A DNA stretch of 64,000 nucleotides, from NCBI GenBank assembly GCA_003254905.1, contig QANU01065172.1, positions 56,347-120,346 of the forward strand, written 5' to 3'. A model generated the notes under the pieces. The model was not told where the DNA came from. It saw only the letters and a program-made list of their open reading frames with translations, and made no database searches. How positions within the stretch are numbered: position 1 is the stretch's first letter; each line of letters starts with the position of its first letter. A program made the position numbers and the translations under genes. The stretch comes from Nissolia schottii (Eukaryota > Streptophyta > Magnoliopsida > Fabales > Fabaceae). Below are positions 38,561 through 50,399 of this stretch, in pieces.

Positions 38561-39999
38561 TTTAAAGATTTTGGACTATTTAAATAGTTTAGACCATAAT
38601 TATATAGTTCTTTAAAGAAGAAATTAGAAGTTAAAAAAAATCGGCTGACCTATTTTACCTGTTAACCAACAATAAATAAGCCGGACTTACATATATTTCA
38701 TAAAATTGCCCAACTCGTTTAATTCATCGGTTAAAACTAGTTTAGTTTAAAAGGGTCAGGCTAAAATGGGTCAGATTAACTTGTTTGACAACTTTGTTTA
38801 CATGTTTTCTTTTTAAACTTTACTTCTTTGTATTCTTTTTAAAAGAAGTATGTGTTAGCACCAAAAAAGTAAGTTTTTTTTTTGTCTCTCAAGGTATCTA
38901 CCACAAAAAATAATGACTAATCTTTCATGTACTGCAAATCCATTTAAGAGGGTAAACATTGACGACGAGTTTTAAAGTTATTTTATGTTTAAAGTGAGAA
39001 TCAATTTAGTTAAGGAATGAGAGGACCTACTACTTTACCTCGACTCATAGTCACTCGAAATAAAAAGTATGTGTTAAATAACGTTATTGAATGTCTCCCG
39101 ATGCAATAAAATATTAATTTTATCTTTTTAAATTTTATTATTTTTATTTATTTCTTTTATAAATTAACATATTTATGTACATTTTGTTTTTTTGCAACGG
39201 GGAGACATAAACTTGAGACTTTTACGAGGAGAGGAGATTGCCAATGTCAATTAAGGTAGAGCTTATTGGTCATATTTTCATTTTAGTTTAAGATCAAGAC
39301 CATCATCATTTATTAGAGGGTCAATGTCAATAAACATAGGACGATCATGTAAATGACTGATGACAATGTGAATATAATACTCTCCTTTTCATTTTATAAA
39401 AAAAACTCTTAATCCATTTTTAATTTTGCTTCTAAATTAATTTTATTCTTCAATATTATTAAAGTATTAATATTTTTCTTGCTAATACTTACACTTTCCC
39501 TTTTCTTGAATTTTACTATTCATCTTTTAAAAAGAAGTATGTGCTAAATTTAATATTGTTTTTCTATTTTTTTTTAAGTTCCGATGAATTTACTGATATC
39601 CAAAACCTATTATCAAGAATCCGAATGATTTGGGCCTATTAATTCTTACATCTTTTCTATAATTTTTTTTTTCCTATGAACTGTTATATGTTAATGTTAA
39701 ATTATATATTTTTAAATAATTACACTTTTCTTTTTTTAATTTTTTTATTTTGTTTTTCAAAAAATAGAACACGTATTAAATGATACAATAAATATTTGGC
39801 TAAAATAATTTTATCATAAAATAATGGGCTAAGTCATCAATAAATTGGAAATAGTTAACAAGTCTGCTTCATCTTTAAAACCACTGGTTGTTATGATAAT
39901 GAAATGTCTTTGGGGCATTAACTTTTGTATAACTTAAAACATAATTGTTACTTTAAAAATGGGTTGGATACGAATTTTACAAACGTATGGGTCGAAAAA
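38561..39999. other. Intergenic, no gene supported
   Basis: AT-rich, many short T runs, no domain. Nothing recognisable beyond weak repeat-like TATTAAATG phrases. Confidence 0.35.
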
Positions 40000-41420
40000 C
40001 TGAAATCGTCATAGTGTAGAGTAATTTTAAAATTTTCAAGAAAAAAGGGTGGGGCTGAAATCGCCATTCCCATGGTGATTTCAGTACATCACAAAAAAAA
40101 TTTAAATGCTACTGAAATTGTCATACCTTGTGACGATTTCAGTACTAATATCCATACAATTAATTATAAATCTTTTATTATATGTATATTACATGGATTT
40201 ATTATATTTTGGAGGATATACTTGTAAAAAATTCATGTCTTTGTGCGGGATATTAACATTTTAATGGTTTCAGATTAAGGGGGATCCAGAAAGATGGGTC
40301 AAAAATTAAAATTACGAATGTATGAGTGAGAATTCTGAAATCGCCACAATATAGGGCAATTTCAAAATTTTAAAAATTTTAAAAAAATAAATTCAGAAGT
40401 CTGAAATCGCCATAGGGGATGGCGATTTCATACCCATTTTTTTTTAAAAAAAGACAAATTTGACACACACCAAAACATCGTTAATTTCAGTGCGCGATCA
40501 AATAATAATTTATAAAATTAGGAAAACCCCAAAAACGTAGTACAAAGACTAACCTAGGTCGTCTCTAAGGAAGCAATTTTCAAGCCAATTATAATTAATT
40601 ACAATTAAAAAGAGGGTTTGGATTGATGAATATAAATAAAAAGAAAGCAAAACGAAAGTAAGTCAGCAATGATAAAAAGGAATATCCTGCATACGGCATT
40701 TCTAAATCAATGACTAATTGTCATTGGTTCCTAATTAATTATTTATAAGAGGAGATGTTGTTTATTAGTTGAAATCTCTAACTAATACGCAATTTACTTA
40801 AGAGACTACGATCGTCAATCTCCTAAGCATTTATTAATACAAGAATTAAAACTAAGATCTCAGCATTTAAAACTCATATCAATTATGTTCCAATTGCACA
40901 ACCTAATTAAATCTAATTAGTTCCCCAAAAAGTTCCCAAATCCTAAATCAATAAATCCTACAATCGTCAAGATCTATCAAACTAGAATTAACCCTAACCA
41001 ACAACATGCGATCACTGTATTACTAATTAGGAGTGGGACAAATCATGAATAAACATTAAGCACAAGACCTCGAATTAATCCTAATCTAGAGTTACCGCAT
41101 GCAATATATTAAGAAAACTACCCCTTCATGGATGGAGGATAAAAACTCATAATAAATAAAGAGAAGAAGGGAGTAGAAAAATAATAGAGAATTAGAATAA
41201 CAAAACCTGAATTAGAGAATGAAAGAAATTCACAAATAGTCGGGAGCTTGCGTTGTCAATGCGAGCACTCTAAAATCGCCACCCCTATGGCGATTTCTGA
41301 CCCTTTTTTAAATATAAAAATCAGAGGTCTGAAATCGCCATAGTGGTAGCGATTTCAGATCTGTTTTTTAAAAAAAGAATTTAGAGGTCTGAAATTACTA
41401 TACGGGGTGGCGACTTCAGA
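40000..41420. repeat. Array of eight GAAATCGCCAT hairpin repeats
   Basis: Eight spaced copies of an imperfect palindrome of about 30 bp, consensus CTGAAATCGCCAT, 3-8 nt loop, ATGGCGATTTCAG. Positions: about 40000-40030, 40055-40084, 40111-40143, 40335-40374, 40401-40430, 41270-41300, 41329-41359, 41389-41420. Copies 1-5 and 6-8 form two clusters separated by about 830 bp of unrelated AT-rich sequence. Flanking words such as AAGTCTGAAATC and AGAGGTCTGAAATC show that the unit extends beyond the palindrome. No ORF. Could be subterminal repeats of a DNA transposon. The class is unknown. Confidence 0.7.
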
Positions 41421-43231
41421 CCCCAAACCCATACAATTGTAAATATTTTTACTGAAACATACAATAGGATTATGTTTGTGCTGGGGCATTTAAATGTAAA
41501 AAATCCTCTTTGTGCCGCACAAAAATAAAATAAATAACTCGACAATAAAAATAATAAAAGTAGGTTGAGTACTGAGTAGGTAGCTGGGGAGGGTGAACAG
41601 TGATAAAATTGGGTAAAAATCTCAAAAACCTAAATGTACGGATAGGAACTAAAAAAAGTTCGAAACAGCCAAAAGTGCAATGCCCTTGAGTGGGTTCAGT
41701 TAAGGTCAGAGTGAGTGAGTGGGCAAAGGGCAAGAGGCTCCATTGAAAGGACAGCACTACTACGTCTAGTGTTGTTACTTGCGTTTTTTTAATGTATATA
41801 TCTCTACAAAAAGCCCACAAATATGCCGACTTGATGCGCAATTTTAGGCTTTGCAAATTTTGATGACGAAAGCCTTTAAAGTTTTAGGGTTTACAAACTA
41901 GCAATTAAGCGTTAATTGTGTATACTTACACTCAACTATTTTTAATTTACAAGTTGATATTTGTCTCTTCTAATTTGTTTAGGATTTTATTACACTGATT
42001 TTTCTTAATTTTTAAGTTCTAAACTTTAAAGTATAATATAATAAAAATAAAAATAAAACTACTTTACCCTTAACTATGATGATAAAGCGAATTGTTTTTT
42101 TTTTCTTTTACTAAAAAATATCGTGTGCTCGTTTAAAAAAAAGAGATTAAGAATTAAGAGTTTAATTTTTTTTAAATTATTCAATAACTTGCAAATTATA
42201 GGAGATAAGTGTAATATTAATAGACTTAAAGATATTGTTTGGTTATATGACAATAAATACGTGTCTCTCATGTCTTTTTTTAAAGGTACATAAATTTACT
42301 TAAAAATTATCTCAAAGACACATATCTTATGTCCCTAGATAGAGATAACTAAAGATTTTTTATTCTCTATTCACTTCTCCAAATATATTTATATCCCTAA
42401 TATCTCTATTTTCTATTCTCAATAAATTTTAGTATTATCAAACCCAAAAAAACAAGGAATGAAACATCACTCAACAAATTCAGCATGACCACAATAAATA
42501 CTTCCTCTGATTTATTTTATCTGTCACTCTCACTTTTTATGCTCATTCAAAAATTGATGTACTTAGAAGTAGAGTACTCCGCAACCATTCATATGGAACG
42601 AGCCTCATTAAAATTTATGAGGAAAAACCCAAAGAAAAATAAAATATAATGGAAAAAGAGTACACAAAAAATGATTGAAGGAAATAAGCTACCTAACAAA
42701 ATTCACATACAAACCAAAGAAACAGGCACGTGAAAAAGTTTATGTGTACGATAAAATGGGTACTAACGTACAACTAACATACTATTATACATAAAAATAT
42801 TCATAATTAGTGAATAAGTGAGAAACAATTATTTTATTAGTAGTAGATCAGAATACATTTAAAACAGTGATAACTGTACATTGATACAATATTTGGTGGC
42901 ACCACTCCACAAAAATATATAGCTCACACTACTTCGAAACAACGCCAAAAGCACAAATCCATGAATTCATATGAGACCCTGCGCTCCAAGAATCACCAAC
43001 CTGTTTAACTCAGCCACTACACTACACGTAAAGTAGGAAAGAGAAGTAACACCAGCCCCGTACCATAACAACACTAACATGGTATCCCAGCAAACAACCA
43101 AACGGCCACAGCACAAACAGCACCCAATGATCCAGAATTCACCCAAACAGCTGTAACACAATCCCTGCCTCACACCCACTCCCTTCGGCAATGCCATCAA
43201 AGACGAAGAAGAGACAATTGTAACTTAAGCA

Positions 43232-43269
<38 letters not shown>

Positions 43270-44424
43270 GTATTATAAGTTATGAGAAATTTTCACAGAA
43301 AAAAGATTGATTCCCCTCAACCTCAATTGTTAATTAGTGTTGGGTATATAACTAATTAATAAGAAGAAGTAAGTAATTAAAATATATTTAGTTAAATTAC
43401 AGTTCAGTTTCCTACGTAAATTTTAAAAGGAAAATACCAAAGAGCTAGATTATGCGAATTTATTTGCCAAAATACGTTTTATATTGATCATTGGATAGAT
43501 AGATAACCAGTGACATTACTATATTGACCACCCTTGTTTTCTGTATAAAAAAAAATCATGATATTTTTTCCTCGGCAATATATCATTTTTTTTATTGGTA
43601 CAATATATCATTTTTTGAAGTTAGAATTATGAAATGTTTTGCTAATCTAAACTTGTATATGTCTTATGCGGATATTCTTTCTAAGAAAGGTGTGGATGTG
43701 CATGGATTCTTCCTTCCTTCACATGAGCTCTCCACCGATGACTATGTCTACTGCCCTTTTGCACAACTTGCGTTAATTAGTTCCATTAACTAGGTTAGTC
43801 TTGCTTTCATTTTCAGATGTATCCCCAAAAAAAAAAGAGTACTCTAAAACTGCAAATGGATAAAAGCCTAAGCAGTTTCAGTTAAGTATATATCTTAGAA
43901 ATTGGAACGTTTTTTAGGATAATTGTAGCCAGAAAATAAGCACATTTATAATTAATTTTATTGATCATTTTGTGCGTAGTTTAATTTTTGTTTGAATAAA
44001 TAATAAAACTCATTTGCAGTTTTATGTTTACGCTTGTATGTGTATGTGTGAGGAACAACGTACGTACCTTGTCGTCTTTGAAGGGTTAAATGTGATGGCA
44101 TTTAATGTACCAATTCAGGTACAGGTCATGCAGCCATAGGAGGATACTTGTCTCTTTTGAGCTTGAATCACAAATCCATCGACTATTCATAGTAATATTT
44201 CTCATCGTTTAACATTCTATAATTTTAGAGAAGGGGCTGGCTAGCTAGCTGATACTTAATTGGAATTAGAATCTGCTAGCTAAGAATCGATAAGGTACAC
44301 CCATCAATAATAGGAACCTAAGAATCGAGACAAAGTAATGATATTGCATATGCGAAAGATCTATAATGACTACTTGATCTCATTTAGAATGCGTTTCACA
44401 TTGTTTAAAAATATGATTAAAATA
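41421..44424. other. Intergenic, no gene supported
   Basis: AT-rich with (TA)n near 43239-43260. Minus-strand open frame 42967-43200 and plus-strand frame 43620-43790 (around MKCFANLNLYMSYADILSKK) show no family I recognise and lack splice or start context, so they are not called. The segment 42500-42560 has a CTTCCTCTGATTTATTTTAT phrase that resembles a MITE end. Confidence 0.35.
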
Positions 44425-44550
44425 TGTTATGGGTCTTACTATTGGTCCAATGCACTTGGCCTCTACAATGGACCCAAACGAGCTAATGGCAATCACAAGC
44501 CCAAGTCCCAGGAGCCCAATGAGATAGAACCCAAAAGGAGTCCTCACCGG

Positions 44551-45471
44551 TAGGGGTGGGAATAGGTAGGCCAGGCCGCCTGTCAGGGCCTGCGGCCTGA
44601 CCTGTTACTGGCCTGGCCTGTTTGGCAAAGAAGCCAGGCCCAGGCCATGAGGCCAGGCCCAGGCCATTTTTTAAGCCTGTTTCAGTAAACAGGCCAGACC
44701 CAGGCCATTTTCAAAGCCGGTTAGGCCTGTCAGGCCGGCCTGTTTACTTACAAAAATACACATATGTTTACTAAAAAATAAAAACTCATTTACCTTATAG
44801 TAGGGTTTAAACCCAAGACCTTCCCCATACTAAGTAATATGGTAACCACTAGACTAACATTACTTTTTGTATCATTCTATGTAATTATATTTATTAATAT
44901 AATTTTATCATTTTAATTTTGCTTTTGCTTTTTAAAGTAAGTAATCCTAGACGACTATATGCCTATTATCTCTCAAGACTCACATCTCTCAATAATTCTT
45001 GTGTTGTGAATTAATGTTGTGTTGAGAATAATTAATATTGTGTTGAGAATAATTCTTGTTTATTTGGTATTTTGATATTATTTGTCTTGCATGTTTTAGA
45101 CGTAGCTCGTATTTGGATATTATTGGTATTGTAAGATGATTGATTATTGTTGTTGAATTTTATTTTATTGAGTGTGTAACAGGCCGTAATAACAGGCCGC
45201 AATAACGGGCCGTGAATGTTATTTTATTGAGTGTGTAACAGGCTGCAATAATAGGCCGTAATAACAGGCCTCAATAACAGGCCAAAAGTAGCAGCTTTTT
45301 TTTTATTATAAAAAAAAATTAGGCAAGCCTATCAGGCTCTAGGCCAGGCCAGGCCAGACTAAAAAAAAAGCCTATAACAGTTAACAAGCCAGGCCCAGGC
45401 CATAAATTTATGAAACAGGCCTAGCCTGTTAAGGGTCCGACCTGGCCTGGCCTGGCCTGTTCCCATCCCTA
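44551..45471. mobile_element. Non-autonomous hAT element (921 bp)
   Basis: Ends TAGGGGTGGGAATAGG and CCTGTTCCCATCCCTA form a 16 bp inverted repeat with two mismatches. Flanks carry the perfect 8 bp duplication CTCACCGG (44543-44550 and 45472-45479), the hAT signature. Both arms hold clustered GGCCAGGCCCAGGCC-type repeats, GC-rich and probably transposase-binding. The centre is AT-rich and includes a tRNA-like segment (44802-44861). No transposase frame. Confidence 0.92.
44802..44861 (-). other. tRNA-like box A/box B segment inside the hAT element
   Basis: On the minus strand TTAGTCTAGTGGTTACC fits pol III box A (TRGYNNARNGG) and GGTCTTGGGTTTAAACCC fits box B, with a spacing of about 35 nt. 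The length and pairing do not give a complete tRNA, so it is not called as a tRNA gene. It may be a captured tRNA or SINE head. Confidence 0.55.
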
Positions 45472-45782
45472 CTCACCGGATTGGATATAGCATCAATGAC
45501 CCGATGTTCGACCCCAACCAAACACAACTCAGGCCGTTGTGTCAAACATGTCAAGAGGTAGCATCAACAAACTGTCCCAAAAAGTAGTTATTTTTCGAGA
45601 TATGGGCATCCATCTATAACAAATCTCATATGATCTTATACCATATCCTCATCAACTATAAAAGCACCCAGACCTAACAGGCCAAGTATCATTAGTTCAT
45701 ATTATTGAATACTCCTAATATATTTGTGCTTACTTAAGCATTTGAATGTAACAGCTTATGCAAACCTAATTCTCAATTGGAA

Positions 45783-47130
45783 AATTATTCTTGCACACTT
45801 AAGTATTGCACACCTAGGCTCTTTTAGAGAAATGGTGTGCTGACTCAGCACACGATTAATTACTTCACCATAATCACTCACATGCAATATATGAGATAAC
45901 TGCAAATCAAATAACCATTCCGCACATTCGGTAGCAAATTTTTTGGATGTGGAGATTTTTTTTGCTTTTGTTTTTTGCTCATTCTCTCTCGATTTTTTGC
46001 TTCATTTTTTTGGATCTAGTGTTTTGTTCTGTAATTTTGTTCGTCATGATCGTCGATGTCGATGAATCCAATAGCTTTCTTTAGCAAGGAGCCGTCATTT
46101 ACAGAGTTGATGGAAAGAATAGTCAATACAACGGTGGCGCTATCACCAATCACAGTGGAAGAAGGTAATTATTCAGTGAATTAATGAGTATGTCGTTTAT
46201 AATCTGATGGTTGTGTCGTGCATAGGCAAATGGTTGTGTCTAAGCATATAACAAAGTTATGTCTCACACATTTAGAAGGTTAGGTCTTGATTGATAAAAT
46301 GGTTAGGTCTCGTATAATAAAACGTTGTGTTTATATCGTTTTAAATGGTAAAGTTAACCATTGCATTGAGAAACCCACAAATTAGTGAATATAACATAGG
46401 CAGACCTAACCATTTTGTTCTTATTAAATCCAACCATATAGCATTTACAAACTTAACCATTACATGCATCTCAACGACTTAACCATAGATAGACATAACC
46501 ATAAAACACAACCAGACATGGCCACATAACATATACAGACACAACATGATAATGCAAACAGACACAACCAACTAGCAAACACAAACCTTTTTTATACTCT
46601 GATACAAACCCTTTGGTGAAAACAGACGCAACCTTTTATTATACTCAGACACAATCTTTTTGTGAAATCAAATATAACTTATTAAACAACATGACTTAAC
46701 CATTCTTTAATCGAAGCAAAGAGACAAAAAAAAAGTACAACATAAAAAGGTTGTGGCCGCAAGCAAAAATAGCAAAACAAAAGACAAAAAGATGGACACA
46801 ACGAAAGACGAACAAAAGAATGTTCGATGATGAACTCGTATAAAAAAACTCGAAGATGAACTAGTGATGAAGAAGAATCAAGAGGAAGATAAGAAGGTCG
46901 TGATCATAGGAGGAAGAAATGGTTAGGTCGTAGGGTCTCTGGAAGAAGAAAGATTGTGTGAGAGAGCGCGAAATCTAAATTATTGCGTGCGTGAGAAATA
47001 GATTAACTGTAGGAGTGTGAGGCACGTGCACGATGAATGAGAGTGGGACACGTTTTCCCCTTTTTTTAGGCTCTAGAATAGTGAACCTTTTTTACAATAG
47101 ATGTGCAACTAACAAGTGTGCAAAAATTAA
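45783..47130. mobile_element. MULE-like non-autonomous TIR element
   Basis: The left end TTATTCTTGCACACTT and the reverse complement of the right end, TTAATTTTTGCACACTTG, continue with AAGTATTGCACA and TTAGTTGCACA, so the inverted repeats span about 32 bp with mismatches. Inside, GGTTAGGTC-type words in the left part face GACCTAACC and GACTTAACC words in the right part as subterminal repeats. A short frame at about 46050-46170 (MNPIAFFSKEPSFTELMERI) might be a captured gene fragment but was not identified. No transposase. No convincing target duplication. Confidence 0.5.
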
Positions 47131-48328
47131 AACTCTTTCCAATTTAGACCTAAACTTAAGCTGTAACTAACACATTGAGTAACTAAATATATATCAGTTC
47201 AATTTTATTGTGTTTTAGATAATTTTTATATTAGGTTAGGCAACCTCTTAATTTATGAGTTAACTTTTAGGGATAAGGTAGCTAGATTCACTTGATTTTA
47301 AGAGCATGGAAGTATTGAATACACAATAAGACATTGATTTAATAACTATTTATGCTTAATAGCTCGAAGATTTTCAAAACGAAACTTCACGACACATACA
47401 TGGCAAATTGCCCATCTCTTCACGTGTAGATGGGGAGAGAGAGGAAGTATAGAATTGGAAATTAAAAAGTACGAACACTTTGTGAGATTGTCGTGTTTTT
47501 GTATTTGACACATCGCTTGACACATTTGTCGGACACCGATACATGAAGATACTCATCCAACACATGCGTCGAATGTGTCCGCAAGTGTCTAAATAAAAAA
47601 GTTCATTGTGTCTAAACGTGTCCGAATTATATATAAAAGTTTTTTGAGTTGTGTCAGAGTAAAAAATATATTAAATATTTTATAATAATATAGACCCTTA
47701 AAAAATTAGCAAGTATTGACATATGAAAATATTTTAAATGTTTCATATATTTTAAAAGGTGTTTGAAAAATTAAAAAAAAATTAGTAGTTTGATATCAAT
47801 AAAAATATTAAAATATTATTATAAATATTTAATTTTATAAATATATATGTTATGTCTATGTCTTATAAAATTTTAAAATTTGTGTGTTGTTGTGTATAGT
47901 GTGTGTCAATGTCAGGGTGCTTCTTAGAATGGACACAATTTTTTTTTTTGACGATGTAGAATGATGGAAACATGCTCGTGCATTTTTTCACGAACCATCC
48001 TTCGTGTTCTAAACATCTTTTTGGTTGAATTAATTAGCCCCAAGTTGTACTATAATATCTAAAATATAAATTGGAAGATATTAAAAAAAAAAAAAAGCAA
48101 ACATGAATAACATCAATCTTGAAAATCAGAAATGGTATAGATTCTTCTACAACTCAGTAAAATGGAATTTTATACTCTTGCTCTTTACTCCTTTAGTGGC
48201 AAGTTACGCTCTGTGTGGTCCATGCCTTTTGGCATTTGATGATTCATAAAGCGATTATGAAAGGTCAATATCGGGTGACTCATACTGATGATCAATTAGG
48301 TATTTATATTAAGCAAGTTTAAATTTTA
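47131..48328. other. Intergenic with a GTGTC/GACAC-rich repeat
   Basis: From about 47490 to 47940 the words GACAC, GTGTC and TGTGTC recur (for example TTGTCGGACACCGATACATG and GTGTCCGCAAGTGTCT), suggesting a decayed repeat that starts and ends with short inverted GACAC segments. No gene is supported. The rest is AT-rich. Confidence 0.35.
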
Positions 48329-48599
48329 CTCCATTCAATAACTTTTGTTGTCATTTTTTACAAAAATATACAGTTTAAGAAATTATTTAATGACACTAAG
48401 ATAAAAAAATATAGAGTTTATATACAAGATTAACATTGAGTAATTACTGTTATAGTAATTAAGTGTTATTGGGAATATGAGAGATAATAAAGATATACTT
48501 GTAAAAATATATTTAATAATTTTTTAATCTAATTAAATGATAAATAATCATAAATAATTTTTTGTTTAAAAAACGATAACAAAAAATGAATGAAGAGAA
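48329..48599. mobile_element. Stowaway-like MITE, copy 2
   Basis: Flanked by TA dinucleotides (48327-48328 and 48600-48601). Relative of the element at 24012-24250, same orientation, sharing TTTAAGAAATTATTTAAT, ATATGAGAGATAATAA and AAACGATAAC. The ends are more diverged than those of the first copy. No coding capacity. Confidence 0.55.
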
Positions 48600-49537
48600 T
48601 ATTTTGTCTTTCTTGTTGTTTGATAACTTCAATATGTGGTGATTAATTAGTTCCCACAGTAATTATTGTCGTACAAAATAATATACTAGTCGCACCAAGT
48701 CAATATCCATTTGTATAAGTGGAGATTGAACCCCACATCTCATCTTATTATTAAGGGATGAAGTGATGTTTATTACACTATATCACGTGTTATTATTTGA
48801 TAATTTAATGTAATAAATTAATATTTTTTAATATAATATTTATTGAAAAATGTATTATAAGTTTAAATGACCCTTAAATTTTTAAATTTCATATAAATTT
48901 ATTATTTCAATGATTTTATTAGAATTTTATTTTACTATCATAGTATGAAACATAAAATGATGGGTTTAATTTTAAAAATGAACAAATTTAATGTGAAAGA
49001 GTAAATACCTTGTGAAGCACAAAAAACAAATTTCTTTTTTATTTACATAAAAAAAAACTACATATTTGTTGTCCCTCTAAAATGGGATCACGGAGAAAAT
49101 AAACATAATTTCATTTCACTCCTTCGTTAAATTTATTAATATTCGAACTATAAAATGGTATATTTTATTCCACTTTATTCCTAATCTCAAATTTTTGTGT
49201 TTATCTAAATTTAATTGATTTATAATAATAGTATATATCCATCAAATCTTATTATATCATCATAATTAGTTGATATTTTTTTTTATTATTTTAAAAGTCT
49301 CACAAATCTAAAAATTTATTTAAATGGCAGTGTAAAAAAAATTATACCATCAATAAACAATATATATTTATAAAACTCGGCCAACATAGCACTGGGGCTT
49401 ATGGAATTTTTAAATAAATAAATAAATTAGGTCAAATAGGATGTGTACTGTACTTGATGTAAAAGCTCTTTTTCATTTGTTCCAATGCCAAAGTGTTAAA
49501 CATGAAAATGATTTTCCTCAATTAAAAATTACATACC
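48600..49537. other. Intergenic, no gene supported
   Basis: AT-rich sequence up to the retroelement at 49538. Nothing was recognised. Open frames reaching into the LTR around 49441-49626 are chance readings. Confidence 0.35.
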
Positions 49538-49542
49538 ACTGT

Positions 49543-49955
49543 TGTTACGGATTGGATCTCAAAGGACCATTCCGCGGAACGACCCACTTCGCGATTGACC
49601 CATGGCGCAGTCCAACTAGAGGATAAGGGCCCATACCAGCGGAACGACCCGACAGAGCTAGCGCAACCCGAATTGACCCCAAACTAATCGGCTATCATCA
49701 TGCCCCGTGATGGACTCTCACCAACAGGCATTACGCCGCGATCCCCGAAGGCAAAATAGGAAAGGTATCCGCGGGACTGAGGAAATCGCATATACCATCC
49801 AGGTATATAAATAGAGCCAGCCAGCCAAGTACACTCTCAGACTCTAGACCCATACTTTACATCCACACCTTAACCCTTTACTGACTTAAGCATCGGAGTC
49901 CTTGCAGGTACCCGCCCCAGCCGACCATCATCCTCCATGGAGCTTTAGGATCCGA
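49543..49955 (+). repeat. Tat element 5' LTR
   Basis: Begins TGTTACGGATTGGATC and ends GATCCGA. It contains a TATA-like GTATATAAATAG (about 49803-49814). Its length of 413 bp equals the right LTR. About 21 bp further, TTGGCACCGATGC (from 49975) may be the primer binding site. It resembles the TGGCGCCGTTGCC site usual in Tat elements but is degenerate, and the gap from the LTR is larger than normal. Confidence 0.85.
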
Positions 49956-50399
49956 AACGTACCTCTCTAGTACATTGGCACCGATGCTTCTCGGTTATCC
50001 CAAATTCTCTTTCGGACCCTGGAGCCCGCATTCACCATGCTTCCCAAGCTTACAAGAAGGACCTATCGTGCCGTGACATCAAAGGACACCGGAGGATTGA
50101 TATCCATCGGAACTCAAGCCCCACTCAATCAATCGCTACCGCCACCCGAGCACACCGCGTCTCCTTCTCGCGCCAACCAAAACCCTACTTCTCCCCAACC
50201 AGACTAACCCGAAGATACCAATATCCCGCCACCCCCAGATCTCGTTGAAGTCGTTTGAACTCAGGCAGAAAAAATCGAACAGCTAGAAACGGCGTTGTTA
50301 ACACTGACTCGAGCAGAGGAAGAAAGGAAGAAGCAGAGGGATATCAAACTAGTTGCAGACAAGGCCAGGAAAGATGCGAAGGAAAGACGAAAGTAGGTA

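Larger units (their letters stand above)
44425..45753 (+). mobile_element. Gypsy-like solo LTR split by a hAT element
   Basis: Starts TGTTATGGGTC and ends TGTAACA, the ends being TGTTA/TAACA. Without the hAT insertion and one duplicate it would be about 400 bp, like the 413 bp LTR at 49.5 kb. A TATA-like ACTATAAAAGC (about 45656-45666) and a final GCTTACTTAAGCATTTGAATGT resemble that LTR's CTGACTTAAGCATCGGAGT. No matching 5 bp target duplication was found, so it may be truncated or old. Confidence 0.5.

Noticed and set aside
40000-41420. CRISPR array
   Set aside because: The repeats are palindromic with irregular spacing and near-identical flanks, in a plant nuclear context; no cas genes.
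42967-43200. Minus-strand Cys/Leu-rich frame
   Set aside because: No known domain, no splice or promoter context, AT-rich intergenic setting.
43524-43793. Plus-strand frame around MKCFANLNLYMSYADILSKK
   Set aside because: Not recognised and no flanking exons could be found.
44802-44861. True tRNA gene
   Set aside because: Box A and B are present, but the acceptor and anticodon stems do not pair into a full tRNA.
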